From: Tolypeutes matacus
Taxonomy: Eukaryota > Chordata > Mammalia > Cingulata > Chlamyphoridae
DNA: 64,000 nt
Direction of reading: 5' to 3'
NCBI GenBank assembly: GCA_026826555.1
Contig: JAKSZT010054565.1
Location: 1,380,186-1,444,185, forward strand
The position numbers were made by a program, and so were the translations under genes. The notes under the pieces are model-generated. The model saw only the letters and a program-made list of their open reading frames with translations, had not been told where the DNA came from and did no database searches. Below, piece by piece: positions 46,316 to 58,246 of this stretch (the stretch's first letter is position 1; each line of letters begins with the position of its first letter).

Positions 46316-46500
46316 TTCCCCCTTTTATTCAAGGTCTTTTTCCAGTTGTGTTGCCAGTTGGCACTTGGGAAAAGTTTTCAATTAGCAATAATCATGCCTC
46401 GGATAAACCTCATTGGCTACGATACTGCCACTGCACAAAGCTGCCAGTTGGCACTTGGTATTAATCCCTCGTTGCCAGGGAGGCTCATCCCCGGGTCTTT
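46316..46500 (-). repeat. Fragment of the unassigned L1-linked repeat, split by U4
   Basis: It matches 7,068-7,160 (ccttttattcaaggt, gttgccagttggcac, ggtattaatccctcg, ccagggaggctcatcc). The U4 retrocopy lies between 46,368 and 46,443. Its left end is lost in the gap. Confidence 0.7.
46369..46442 (-). pseudogene. RNU4 pseudogene: U4 snRNA pseudogene, 3'-truncated
   Basis: Reading down from 46,442 on the minus strand it starts agctttgtgcagtggcagta at U4 nucleotide 1 and runs 74 nt to the acttttc segment. It therefore keeps the U6-pairing stem II and the 5' stem-loop and stops about midway. It has no poly(A) tail. An exact 16-bp duplication gccagttggcacttgg (46,353-46,368 and 46,443-46,458) shows retrotransposition. 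Only a few substitutions are seen, so it looks recent. Confidence 0.92.
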
Positions 46501-46689
46501 GTTTTCATATGTAGAGTTTCTATGTAGTATTTCTTTGCTCTGGCACTCTCTCTCTCTCTTACCTTAGACATTTACAAAGGTTTTTATTTTTGTCCTAATG
46601 GTTGTCTTTATAGTAATAACTTTGTATAATACCCTAAATGCCCTATAATTTTTTGGGGTAAGGGTTAACACAAGAATATTTATTATTCT
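46501..46689. other. No recognised feature
   Basis: A short stretch with a (CT)n run (46,546-46,558). Confidence 0.4.
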
Positions 46690-48998
46690 TATTATTTTTC
46701 CTTTATTAGAGAAACTATGGGTTTACAGAACAGTCATGCATAAAATACAGGATTCCCATATACCACCCCACCACCAACAGCTTGCTTTGGTGTGTAAATT
46801 TATTAAAATGGATGATAGCACATTTTTATAATGGTACTATATTAAAAAAGTCCATGGTTTAGCTTAGGGTTCATGGTTTGTGTAATATAGTTCCATAGTA
46901 TTAAAAATTTTTTTATTCTGTTACCATATGTACAATCTGACATTTCCCCCTTTAATCATATTCAGATATATATTTCAGGTTGGTAATTGAGTTCACAATG
47001 TTGTGCTACCATCTCCACTATCCATTACCAAAACATTTTCACCATTCCAAATAGGAACTCTGTACATTTTAAGCCTTAACTTCCCAGACCCTTTAACCAC
47101 TGTGTCCCCTGGTAACCTATATTCTAGAGTCTGACTCTATGAGTTTATTTATTGTAATTGTTTCAAATCAGTGAGATAATACAATATTTGTCCTTTTGAG
47201 TCTGGCTTATTTTACTCAAAATAAGGTTCATTCATATTGCTGCATGTATCAGAACTTCATTCCTTTTTATGGCTGAATGACATTCCATTGTATGTCTATA
47301 CCACATTTTATTTATCCATTCATCAGTTGATGGACACTTGGATTCCTTCCATCTTTTAACAATTGTGAATAATGCCACTATGAACATCGCTGTGCAAATA
47401 GCTGTTTGAGTCCCTGCTTTCAATTCTTTTGGGTATATACCTAGAAGTGGGATTGCTGGGTTATATAGTAGTTCTATAGTTAGCTTTTTGAGGAACTGCC
47501 AAACTGTCTTCCATAGCACCTGCACCATTTTACATTGCCACTAACAGTGAATGAACATTCCTATTTCACCCCATCCTCTCCAATTCTTGTTATTTATTTA
47601 TTTATTTTTTTAGTAGAAGACGTCGAATGGATGTGAAATGGTATTTTATTGTGGTTTTGATTTGCATTTCCCTGATGGCTAATGATGTTGAGCATCTTTT
47701 CATGTGCTTTCTGGCCATTTGTATACCTTTTTTTAGAGCAATGTCTATTGTAGTCTTTTGCTCATTTTTCAAGTAAGTTGCTTGTCTTTTTGTTGTTAAG
47801 TCGAAGGATTTCTTTATTTATTAAGGATATTAAAGCTTTATCAAATATGTGGTTTCCCAATATTTTCACCCATTGTGTAGGTGGTCACTTTATTTTCATC
47901 ATAAAGTCCTTTGATGCACAAAAGTTTTTAAATTTTGAAGATGTCCCATTTATCAATTTTTTATTTTGTTGCTTGTGGTTTGGGTATAAAGTCTAAGGAA
48001 TCATTGCCTAACATAGGGTCATAAAGATGCTTCCGTAGGTCTTATATATAGGTCTTTGATCCATTATGAGTTGTTTTTTTTTAAATAAGTTTTGAGGTAG
48101 GGGTTCCTCCCCCCCTTTTTGTTTTGTAAATAGAGATCCAGTTTTCTCAGCACCATTTGTTGAAGAGACTATTCTTTCACAATTGAGTAGTCTTTGCCAC
48201 CTTGTCAAAAATCACCTGGCCATAAATGTGAGGGTTGATTTCTGAGTTCTCAGTTCTATTCTATTGGTCTATATGTCTGTCCTTGTGCCAGTGCCATGCC
48301 AGTAATCACAGTTTTGATTACTGTGGCTTTGTAATAAGTTTTGTGATTGAGAAGTGTGAATCCTCCAACTTCATTCTTCTTTTTCAAGACGGCTTTAGCT
48401 ATTCAGGCCCCTTACACTTCCATATAAATTTGATGATTGGCTTTTCCGTTTCTGCAAAGAAAGTTGTTGGAATTTAGATTGGGATTGTATTGAATCCACA
48501 AATTGCTTTAGGTAGTATTAACATCTTAATGATATTCAGTCTTCTAATCCATGAACACAGAATGTTCTCCCATTATTTAGGTCTTCTTTAATTTCTTTTA
48601 TCAATGTTTTGTAGTTTTCTGTAAACTAGTCCTTTATATCCTTGGTTAGATTTATTCCTAGATATTTGCTTTTTAAATTACTATTACAAATGGAATTTTT
48701 TTTCTTGATTTTTTCTTCTGATTGTTCATTGCTTATGTATAGAAACACTACTGATTTTTGGGTATTGATCTTGTGCCCTCCCACTTTGCTGAATTCATTT
48801 ATTTGTTCTAGGAGCTTAGGTGTGGATTTTTCAGGATTTTCTACACCTAGGATTATATAATCTGCAAATAGGGAAAATTTTACTTCTACCTTTCCAACTT
48901 GATTGCCTTTTATTTCTTTTTCTTGCCTAATTGCTCTGGCAAGAACCTTTAGTACAATATTGAATAACAGTGGTGACAGTGGGCATCCTTGTCCTTTT
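46690..48998 (-). pseudogene. L1 3' body (RT to 3'UTR) of older type, antisense
   Basis: On the minus strand the RT palm region (about 48,640-48,990) leads to the ORF2 C-terminus (47,232-47,528: [24 protein letters not shown]) and a 3'UTR of the older kind (46,690-47,100). At 48,998/49,003 it is joined directly to a recent-type L1 5'UTR. ORF1 and the endonuclease are absent. Outer sequences similar to attcttat-n-att near 46,684 and 49,413 could be a target duplication for the whole chimera. Confidence 0.75.
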
Positions 48999-49406
48999 TA
49001 GGCTCCCAGGGCAAACAGCCGTGTGGAAGGGTCCGTGGGGCTTCGCAGCCCAAATTTCAGGTCAGAACCTGAGTCAGCATAAGGCTGTGGCCCTCTCTCT
49101 CCCCTTTCCGGGAGTGGCAGATCCCTGAAGCCCCCTTTGTGGTCAGAGGCCCAGAGGCCCAGAGGCCCGAGAATTCTGAAGAGTGTGGGGGAGGGTGCCG
49201 GCAGCAGCAGAAGCTGCTACTTTCAACTCACAGTTCTGTTATCGCGATTTCCCTCTTCTGTCCCTCTCTCCTCTGGGTGGTGTGCAGCCTTCACCTGCTG
49301 TCCTAAACCCTAGAAGATCTTTTTCGGGGCTGTTTCAGCTTGTCCTCTAGCTATTTTTCTGGAGAAGAGATTCCCGTGTCTTACTAGTCCGCCATCTTCC
49401 CGGAAG
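48999..49406 (-). promoter_or_regulatory. Isolated recent-type L1 5'UTR (promoter region)
   Basis: The minus strand starts at the L1 5' end (ggaacttccgggaagatggc) and runs ~400 nt through the CpG-rich 5'UTR, near-identical by eye to 56,007-56,410. It then breaks at gggagcct and fuses to RT sequence through a short aaaggac-like microhomology. It retains the YY1-like core aagatggcgg that also lies near the start of copy B. Confidence 0.85.
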
Positions 49407-51259
49407 TTCCCAATACATTCTTATCATTATTTATTTTGATGCTGAAACTGTCACAGATTTGGCTGGTGGGGTCTCTTCAGGCTTACTACTGTGTCCTTTT
49501 GACATGTTCCCATCATTCATTGAATACTTTCTCACTTTCTGGTACAAGATATTCCAAACTCATCTTGTACTTTTCTTTTCCCAGCCCTAGAATAAGTCAT
49601 CTTCCCAAGGAACCCTGGTTTCTTCTAGTGTGGAATGATATTTAGAAACTAAGACCTGGGTGCCAGGTTGCTCATTGATACTGTGACATGGTTAGCAGCT
49701 CCAAGGCCATCTCAGTGAACAAGATAGGGGATATATGTATGTAATACACCACCTGTAAACACATTTGCCTGTCCATCCATCCATCCCTCCCTCCATCCCT
49801 CCCTCTATCCATCCATCCATCCATCCATCCACTATATCTATCTAGCTATCTATCTAATCCATCTATATTATCTACCTATCCAAATTATGAGTCACACCTA
49901 TGCCTTCAATTCCAGTCTAGCACCAAAAGGTTCATTCTAGCTTGTTCTTTTTCCATGTTTGTATCCCCTTTCTCCAACGGTAAGAACCCTGGCTCCTGTT
50001 ATCTTACTATATTTACTTATTTCCTTAATTCCCTTGTATGTAACAAATCTCCCATCTTTACTGCCTCAAGTCACATGAATTAATGTTGTGCTTAGATTCT
50101 CATGAGTAGGGGGCCCTCTTTTGGGGGCTGACTGCTTGTTGGCAATATCTTGGTTCCCCTACTCTAAGGACCCTGCTTTCCCCTCTGCTTCCTTCTGCAC
50201 TAGTCATTCGCTTGTGGGTTTTGCTGCTGTCAGTGGCTTGGCCCCAGTCATTTATTTTATAGGGTTACAGGAGATTTGTTGTGATCTATTTCTTTTGATG
50301 ATGCCATCATGGATTTTGTCTTTTGCTATTTTACTTGATCTTTCTGTTTCATGAACGGTTTGGGATGATTACAAAATCATCAATTCTATCTTGCTTCTTT
50401 CTTCCTGTTTTCCATTTTTGTGGGGATCCCATCTATCTCTGTGTGTTTTTTGATTGAGGCTTGAAAAAACCCTCTAAGGACCCTTTTTATACAGAAATGA
50501 CTCATCTCAACTTCTAGGGATATATTCTGGTCTCTTGAAGGTAGTATTTGAAATCACCAACTTAGATTCATGCTGGAGGTGTTGGCAGAATAAGAAGTCA
50601 GATGAGGGAACTCTCGGTTTTCTTACAAGGAAAAGGGAAAATGCAAATAGGATTTTCAGAATGTGAAAAAAACTACATTTTTTGGTGTTTTTTGTTTTGT
50701 TTGGGGGTGATCACATCACAGTATTTTCTTAGTGAAATCCCTGATTCAGTGCCATATACACCTGTATTTAAAACAGAAGAGTTCTGCTTCTTTATTTATG
50801 TTTTTGTCCATTTTTCTTCTGATGGTTTGAGTTTAATTTTCATTTTCATTTTGTTTTATTAAGTCACTGTGATACTTTTTGTAGCTTCCTGATCTAGAAT
50901 TTTCTGATACACATGTTTGCTCTGGGCTTGAGTTCAGAATTAGAATTTGCTCTGGGCCTGAGTTCATGTCGTATTTTGGGGGGACTGTTTTTAGGGCCTT
51001 TTTCAAAAGCCTCAGTGTATTTGTTGAAAGCCACTTTCTTGTAGCAGTAATGGGGGGTGTTCTCAGACATCTTTAAGAAATCTTAATATCTTGTAAAGTA
51101 TTATATCATATAATCCTTATATTATCTTTATAAATTATAATTTCTTATTGTAAGTTATGAGTTTGATAACCAAAATAATTTTATCATGTTCATTGTACTT
51201 TACCTAAGTCACTAAAATTTGATGGTTTTCAATTATTTGGGTGGAAAAACTAAACCAGA
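49407..51259. other. Mostly unique DNA with a (ATCC)n tract
   Basis: No gene is recognised. 49,768-49,858 is a (CCAT/ATCT)n microsatellite. Short open frames (for example 50,121-50,354 and 50,602-50,862) have no family signature. Confidence 0.45.
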
Positions 51260-51874
51260 AGAAGACAAAATGTGGCTAAACTGAGTTGAAGAAGACAGAG
51301 GAAAAGAACATCTAATAAGGTGAATCTGATAAGTAAAATTTATACAAGGAATGCAAGGTTTGTTTACCGTTTGAAAACCACTCAATATAGTTCACCATAT
51401 TAATGGAATAAAGGAGAAAACCCATTTGGTCATCTCATTAGATGCCAAAAAACGTTTGATAAATTTCTAAACCTATTCCGCATACTAGGGTTAGAAAGCA
51501 ACATTTTAAATCTCATAAAAGACAGTTAACATCATAGTTAATGGTAAAATACTGAAAGGTTTTCTACTATGACTGGAAAATGGGTGATTGTTCTGACCAC
51601 TATTCATCGATGAACTGGAGGGTCCTAGATATAGTTAATGGCAAAAAGGATAAGAAAAAGAAATAAAATGTATAAAGATTGGAAAAGAGGAAGTAAAATT
51701 CTTTATTCAAGGATGATATGATTGCTCACATAGAACCTAGCACATAATTATTTGAATCAATAAGTAAATTTAGCAAGGTTATAAGATCAAAGTCAATATA
51801 AAAAATTCAGTTTTGTTTATGTGATTTGTTCTTTCAGCAGAGCAGTAGAGACAAAGCCTGACTGTAGGAGATTT
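51260..51874 (+). pseudogene. Ancient L1M RT-domain fragment, sense
   Basis: Remnants of the RT region read H-I-N-G-I-K-E-K-T-H-L-V-I-S-L-D-A-K-like at 51,390-51,460. A later stretch, ggaaaagaggaagtaaaatt and gatatgattgctcac (51,680-51,735), sits where the F-A-D-D box would be, but the box is degraded. It is interrupted at 51,889 by a SINE. Confidence 0.6.
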
Positions 51875-51889
51875 AAGAAAGAATGGCAG

Positions 51890-51989
51890 GGGGCGGATGT
51901 GGCTCAGATGGTTGGGCTTCCGTCCACCATATGGAGGGACCTGGGTTCGATCCCTGAGACCTCCCGGTTAAAAAAAAAAAAAAAAAAGA
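51890..51989 (+). mobile_element. DAS SINE monomer, young, with Pol III boxes
   Basis: An exact 15-bp duplication aagaaagaatggcag (51,875-51,889 and 51,990-52,004) flanks it. Box A tggctcagatgg (51,900-51,911) and box B ggttcgatcc (51,944-51,953) match tRNA promoter consensus. A ~19-nt A tail follows at about 51,970. It retains cg dinucleotides, consistent with a recent insertion. Confidence 0.93.
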
Positions 51990-52004
51990 AAGAAAGAATG
52001 GCAG

Positions 52005-54060
52005 ATTTGATTCCAGTAAAGCTAGACTCAAGCACATTTCACCTTATCTATCCTACTGAAATGCAACTAAAAATCCTTGGTAGAATGCATGATGCAGCTC
52101 TCTGAGGACTCTGAGAAATAAATGGTAGCAGGTAGATTGGTTAAGAAACCAGAACATGAAGCAAACCAATGCATAGGTGAATTTCTTGGTTTTTATCCTC
52201 CTATCTCCTGGCTGGACCCAAAGGTAGCCTGATTTCTGGAACTGCACACTGGCCATAGACAGAAAGATTTGCAAGAGAAGCTCTCCTTTTCTAGTTTTAG
52301 AATTAAAAAAAGTGGGGGAGGGGGCTACTCTACAGGACAATGTGAGTAAGGAAAATACCCCCTTTTTTCTCTTTTCTACTTTCTTTCTCTCTGTCTCTAT
52401 CTCTCAGACAAGCATCAGAACCATTGATGAATCCCATGGTTTCAGTGGTAGCCAAAAACACTGAAGGAGGGGAATCTCTCTCTCTGATGAAAGGAACTGT
52501 GGACAAAAAAAATATAGAGGGAACACTGTTGCTTTTGTTCTCTCTCTATCTTCTTACCAGTTGGACCCAGAGGAAGATTGGGAAATGCACAGAAGAGTGA
52601 GGAGACTAAACCCCAAGCCTTTAGCTAGAGGCCCAAGAAAGATGGGCCACTGCACAGTGATGGGGAGGTCATGGAGAAGAGAGATCTGGAGAAAGGGACC
52701 CAATAAAGTTGTGATGAACCCCTGACCTGTCCATGCAAGGATATGAATTCAACATCATACCAAAGGCTTTGAAAAATGAATTACAAGGCAGACCACCAGC
52801 AAGGTCCGAGACTGACTCCTTTGTGGCACACATTTAGGATATATCCATATAGCATTGCAAAAGCTTTGAAAGCTGAGCTGACTTTGGAACCATAGGCATT
52901 AGAATGGGTCAGAACTTGCAACCTGAACCTAACTGGGCTGATTGCCTGTTCAAACAAAATCAACATTCTCTATAGAATTTAAACAAGACCCAGAATTTCA
53001 TAATATATTAATCAAAATATTCAGGATAAAATTCAAAATTCCTTAACACATAAAGAACCAGGAAAAATCCCAACAACTCAAAAGGTAAGATAAAGTCAAC
53101 AGACCCCAATGCCAAAATTACCCAGTTGCAGGAAATGTCAGACAAAGATTTCAAAGCAGCTATTATAACCATGCTCTAAGAGGTAATGGCAAATGCTCTT
53201 GAAATGAATGGAAAGTTAGAAAGTTTTAGCAGAGAAATGGAAGTTATTTAAAAATATATAACCAAATGGAAATTTTAGAATTGAAAAGTAAGATAACTGA
53301 AACAAAAACTTCACTGAATGGACTCAATAGCAAAATGGAAATGACAGTGGAAAGAGTCAGTATACTTGGAGTTAGAACAATAGAAATTATCAGTTTGAAC
53401 AACAGAGAGAGAAAAGATCAAAAGAAATGAACCATACCCTAGGACCTGTGGGACAATACCAAAAGAACCAACATTTGTGTTGTCATAGTACCAGAAGGAG
53501 AGAAGAAAGAGGGTGCTGCTAAGAAATCATATTTGAAGTAGAGACTGAAAACTCCCCAAACTTGGTAAAAGACATACATTTACAGGTTCAAGAAGTTTAG
53601 TGAGCCTCTGCAGTATAAACTCAAAGAAACTCACACCCAACACATCAGAATAAAACTGCTGAAAACCAAAGACAAAGGAAATATCTTAAAAGCAGTCATG
53701 GAAGCAATACAGATAGTAGAACAATATTTTAAAGTGTTGAAAGAAAAGAACTGTGAAACTGGAATTCCAAATAGGAGGAAAATACCCAGTAGAAATGAAG
53801 GTAAAATAATAATGTTCCCAGGTGAAGGAAACTTAAGAGAATTCATTACCTGCAGACCTGTTCTAATGAAATGCTAAAGGAAATTCTTCAGGTAGAAGAG
53901 AAATGAATCCAGAGGAAAATGTGGAACTTAAGGAATAAGGAAGAGTAAAAGAAATATGAAATATCTGGAAAAATATAATAGTCCATTTTTTCCTTTTAAG
54001 TTCTTTAAAATATGTATGATGGCTGAAAGCAAAATTTATATTGTATGGTGGGTTTTTCGA
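52005..54060 (+). pseudogene. Ancient L1 5'UTR and ORF1, sense
   Basis: The part 52,340-52,990 is 5'UTR-like. From 53,050 to 53,900 lies an L1 ORF1 related frame with many stops, of the aggaaatgtcagacaaagat, ccaaacttggtaaaagacat and cacccaacacatcagaataa type. These correspond to the coiled coil and RNA-binding domains of the L1MD/L1ME-type ORF1. Confidence 0.6.
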
Positions 54061-55079
54061 TGTTTGTAGATAAAATGCATGGGACAATTACAATTACAAC
54101 ATAAATAGGAAAGATAAAGGGACCTATATAGGGATAAGCTTTCTCTATCTTCCACTTGAAGTGGTAGAGGGTGATGCCAGTGAAAATGGAGGAGTAATAT
54201 ATAAAAAGCCTCTCCTCCATAAAAGCAATGAGAACACTGGCAAAATTAGTCATAATCATTTTTTTTTTCCAGAATGCTGGAGGCTTGCAGAGCATTTACT
54301 TTTTTTAAAAAAAGAATGAATCTCAATTTTAAAAATGAGCTTTGTAGCATTTTTAACTTGCCCTATTCCCATCCCCCACTCCTCAGTTTCATGGGTAGGC
54401 TACAAACCAAGAGCCTGTAGTCAGGGTAAAAACCAGCAGCCTGGCAACCTTTGAAGGGGGTTGATGGGGTTGGAGCTCCTTCAATTCCCCATTCCCAGAG
54501 AATGTTCACTATTTGACCTATCTGGTGATTCCCTGGAAGACCCCACTCACAAGGTTGTCTTTATTTGATCTGGCTCAGAACTCTTCCAATGCCAACAACA
54601 TTTTCTCTGGGGATATTTGTGGAAAACAATCAGTGATAATTGTTTAAATTGCAGTTGCCTGAGGGAGATGGGTAAGAGTTGAGGAAAACAATAGGCTAGC
54701 CATAGTTTAAAAGGAAAATCTGGGAATGAGATTCCATAGAGGTTTTGAAAAGCTCCAACATATTCCTGGGAATCTGAAAGGCCATGTACATGCATGCGAC
54801 TGTGTGCATGCCCAAGGCCACGCACATACTCAGGAAAGATCTGAGGAAGATGAGTGTCTCTTCATGCAGGAAGTGAAGGCTAAGGTGGAGGTGAAAGTCT
54901 CAGAGTGTTGGAGATATGCCTTAACATGCACATAGAGCCCCCTCAGCAAGGACTAGGAGACTTATTGGTTCCACACTTTTAAGGCAATTTCTGTCAACTC
55001 ATTAGCTGGCTACAAACTTAACTGAGCAGTGACTTCAGTGACCACTTTCAACAAAGAATACTGACTTCCTGAAATAGTT
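54061..55079. repeat. L1M/HAL1 leader-like DNA, uncertain
   Basis: Pieces resemble L1M 5'UTRs (ggaggagtaatatataaaaa, ttccagaatgctggaggc). The rest is not assigned. I see no gene. Confidence 0.35.
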
Positions 55080-55993
55080 CAGAGAAGTCACTAAACAAAC
55101 AACAACTAACAACAATAATAACAAACACTGGGAAGGGGGTAGAATTTGATGTCCAGAATTGTCACTTCATATTATTGAAAATGTCCAGTTTTCAACCAAT
55201 AATTATAAGACAAAGAAACAAGAAAAAATGGCCCATACATAAGGAAAAAAACAATTAACAGAAACTCCCTGAGGAAGACCAGACATTGGATTTACTAGAC
55301 ACAAAGTTTAAAGCAACCTTTTAAAATAGGTTCAAAGGATGAAAGGGAACCATGCTAAAGAGCTAAAGGAAAGTATTAGAACAATATTTCACCAGATACA
55401 GAATATCAATAAAGAGAGAGAAGTTATTAAAAAGAACCAAATAGAAATTCTGGAGTATAAAAGTACAATAATAAAACTGACTAGAGGGTTCAACAGCAGT
55501 TTTGAGCAGGCAGTCAAAAGAATCATTGACTTGAAGATATGTTAATTGAGATTATCCAGTCTGAGGAACAGAAGAAAATGAAAGACTGAATTAAAATGAA
55601 CAGAGTCTCCAAGACCTTTGGGACACCATCAAGCATACCAACATGCATAATGGGAATCCTAGAAGAAGAGGAGAGAAAGAAAGAGGAAGAAAGAATGCTT
55701 GAAGAAATAATGGCAGGAAATTTCCTGAACTTGATGAAAAACATTAATCTACATATCCAAGGAGCTCAAACTCCAAATGGGATAAGCACAGACATCTAGA
55801 CACATTATAATCAAATTTTCAAAAGACAAAGAGAATATTTTGAAAGAAGTGACTCATCACATATAAGGGATCCTCAATATGATTAATAGCAGATTTCTCA
55901 TCAGAAATCATGGAGGCAGTGGAATGACATAGTCAAAGGGCTGAAAGAGAGAACTTTTAACCAAGAATTCTATACACAGCAAAATTATCCTTT
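55080..55993 (+). pseudogene. HAL1 ORF1, 5' part
   Basis: It follows HAL1 closely: the leader (tgtccagttttcaacc, aggaagaccagacattgga), then the ORF1 coiled coil (frame 55,339-55,545) and the frame 55,596-55,799 with T-C-I-M-G-I-L-E-E-E-E. It reaches the RNA-binding region (attctatacacagcaaaa) and is cut by the L1 at 56,007. ORF1 continues at 62,277. Confidence 0.8.
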
Positions 55994-56006
55994 AAAAATG
56001 AAGGAG

Positions 56007-57175
56007 GAATTCCGGGAAGATGGCGGACTAGTAAGACACGGGAATCTCTTCTCCAGAAAAATAGCTAGAGGACAAGCTGAAACAGCCCCCAAAAAGATCT
56101 TCTAGGGTTTAGGTCACCAGGTGAAGGCTGCACACCACCCAGAAGAGAGAGGGACAGAAGAGGGAAATCGCGACTACAGAACTGTGAGTTGCAAGTAGCA
56201 GCTTCTGCTGCTGCCGGCACCCTCCCCAACACTCTTCAGAATTCTCGGGACCCTGGGCCTGCAACCACAGACAAAGGGGGCTTCAGGGATCTGCCACTCC
56301 CGGAAAGGGGAGAGAGAGGGACACAGCCTTAGGCTGACTCAGGTTCTGACATGAAATTTGGGCTGCAGAGCCCCACAGACCCTTCCACACAGCGGTTTGC
56401 CCTGGGAGCCTGGAAAGGACCCTTCCACACGCGGGTTGCCCTGGGAGCCCGGAAAGGACTGGAGAAATCCAATCCGTGCAACCTCCCTCTCTTCTAGCCT
56501 GGACTAATTGTTGAGGATACCACGGGAGAGGGGAGAGAGAGCCTGGGGCTGACCCTGCTTTTGGCTCCCGGGTTTGGTCTGCCCTGTCCCGAGAGCCCTT
56601 CCAGGCTGGGTGGGGCTGCACCATTGTTTGCCTTGGAGCCTGCAAGGGGCTAAAGATATACAAACCTCCCAATCTCCTCCTCTACTAACAGGGATTGATT
56701 GTTGAGGATTCAGAAGGGAGTGGAAATATTTCCTAGCTGGGAAAAGGGGGGCACTACGAGAGAAGTCTGGAGAACTGTCTCAGAAAGTTTGAATCACAGG
56801 GCTCCTAGCCCCCAGACAGGAAGCTCTATCACATTGATCTGGCCTGTGTCACAACAAATAAGCTCCGACCAGGCATTGAATTGAGAGCAGTCAACAAGCG
56901 CCATCTCCTGGCAGACCAAGGAAGTACACATAAGAAAATTAATAAGTAAGAGAGTCTTTTCCTGGCCTCTATAGCCTCCCTGCCCAAGACCCTAGGAAAC
57001 GACTCTACAACCAGTTACTGGGTCCAGTGCCCAGATTTGAGCAACCAGCAGAACAATCCTAACAATCAAGGTTGAGCCAAAAATCAAAGAGCGGTGGTAA
57101 CTCACAGCCTCCTGCCACTAAAACCCCATAAAAGAGAAAGAGATAGAGCATCTAAGTAAAATACAAACTAACCAG
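56007..57175 (+). promoter_or_regulatory. L1 5'UTR with internal tandem repeats
   Basis: It starts gaattccgggaagatggcgg. A 39-40-bp duplication lies at 56,381-56,420 and 56,421-56,460. Two ~190-bp-spaced units share attgttgaggat (56,507-56,518 and 56,698-56,709). The region is CpG-containing and the likely Pol II promoter. It may have monomer-like organisation as in rodent L1s, which I infer from the repeats only. Confidence 0.7.
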
Positions 57176-58165
57176 ATGACTAAGCACCAACAAAAAATTA
57201 CGGGCCATACTAAGAAAATAGAAGACATGGCCCAAGAAAAGGAATATAGCAAAGTCCCAGAAGAGATGCAGAATTTGAGAGAACTAATCAGTGAGATGAG
57301 CACACATTTCCAAAATCAAATTAATGAGATGAAAGAGAATATAGTTAAAGAGATCAATGACATCAAGAAGTCATTGAGCGAACGCAAAGAAGAATTTGAA
57401 ATCCCGAACAGAAAAGTAACAGAGTTCATGGGAATGAAAGACACAATAGGTGAAGTAAAAAATACATTTGAAGCATATAACAGCAGACTCGAAATGATAG
57501 AAAAAAGAATAAGTGATACTGAAGACAGAGCAGCTAAAATTTAAGGGAGAAAAGAACAGAGAGAGAAAAGAATGGAAAAAATTGAGCAGGGGCTCAGAGA
57601 GTTGAATGACAACACAAAACACAAGAACATAGGTATCATGGGATTTCCAGAAGGAGAAGAGAAAGGAAAAGGAGCAGAAAGAGTATTTGAGGAAATAATA
57701 GCTGAAAATTTCCCAACTCTCACGAAAGAAATGAACTTACATGTCCAAGAAGCACACTGTACCCCAATAAGAATAAATCCAAATAGACCTACTCTAAGAC
57801 ACATATTATTCAGAATGCCAAATGTAAAAGATAAAGAGAAAATTCTCAGAGCAGCAAGAGAGAAGCAAACGATCACGTACAAAGGACGTCCAGTAAGACT
57901 TAGTGCAGATTTCTCTTCAGAAACCATGGAGGCGAGAAGACAGTGGTATGATACAATTAGGAAACTGAAAGAGAAAAAGTGCCAGCCGAGAATTCTTTAT
58001 CTAGCAAAACTGTCCTTCAAATATGAAGGTGAATATAAAGTATTCACGAACAAACAGAAACTAAGAGAGTTTGCAAAAAAGAATCCACCTTTGCAGGAAA
58101 TATTAAAGGAAGCCTTAGAACCTGAAAGGAAAAGACAGGAGAGAGAGGCTTGGAGGAGAGTATAG
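57176..58165 (+). pseudogene. L1 ORF1 protein (RNA chaperone), copy B
   Basis: Length 329 codons, close to the human L1 ORF1 protein (338). The order is an N-terminal coiled coil (residues ~20-125, with heptads through MSTHFQNQINEMKENIVKEI), then the RRM-like core (residues ~140-215), and a C-terminal domain with A-A-R-E-K-Q, A-D-F-S-S-E-T-M-E-A-R-R-Q-W and Y-L-A-K-L-S-F. Near 57,537 one A is inserted, creating a TAA at 57,542. A 1-nt loss near 57,585 restores the frame, so the body is otherwise readable. The REKG-type motif reads REKQ. It is inactive as it stands. Confidence 0.9.
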
Positions 58166-58246
58166 AAGAAAGAAAAGCAGAAAGGATAACCAAAAGAGTA
58201 AAAAGAGAGACAAAAATAAGATGACATATGAAAACCAAAGAATAAA

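Noticed and set aside
45705..46385. 226-residue open frame on the plus strand and 168 on the minus
   Set aside because: Both are artefacts of the N gap at 45,915-46,314.
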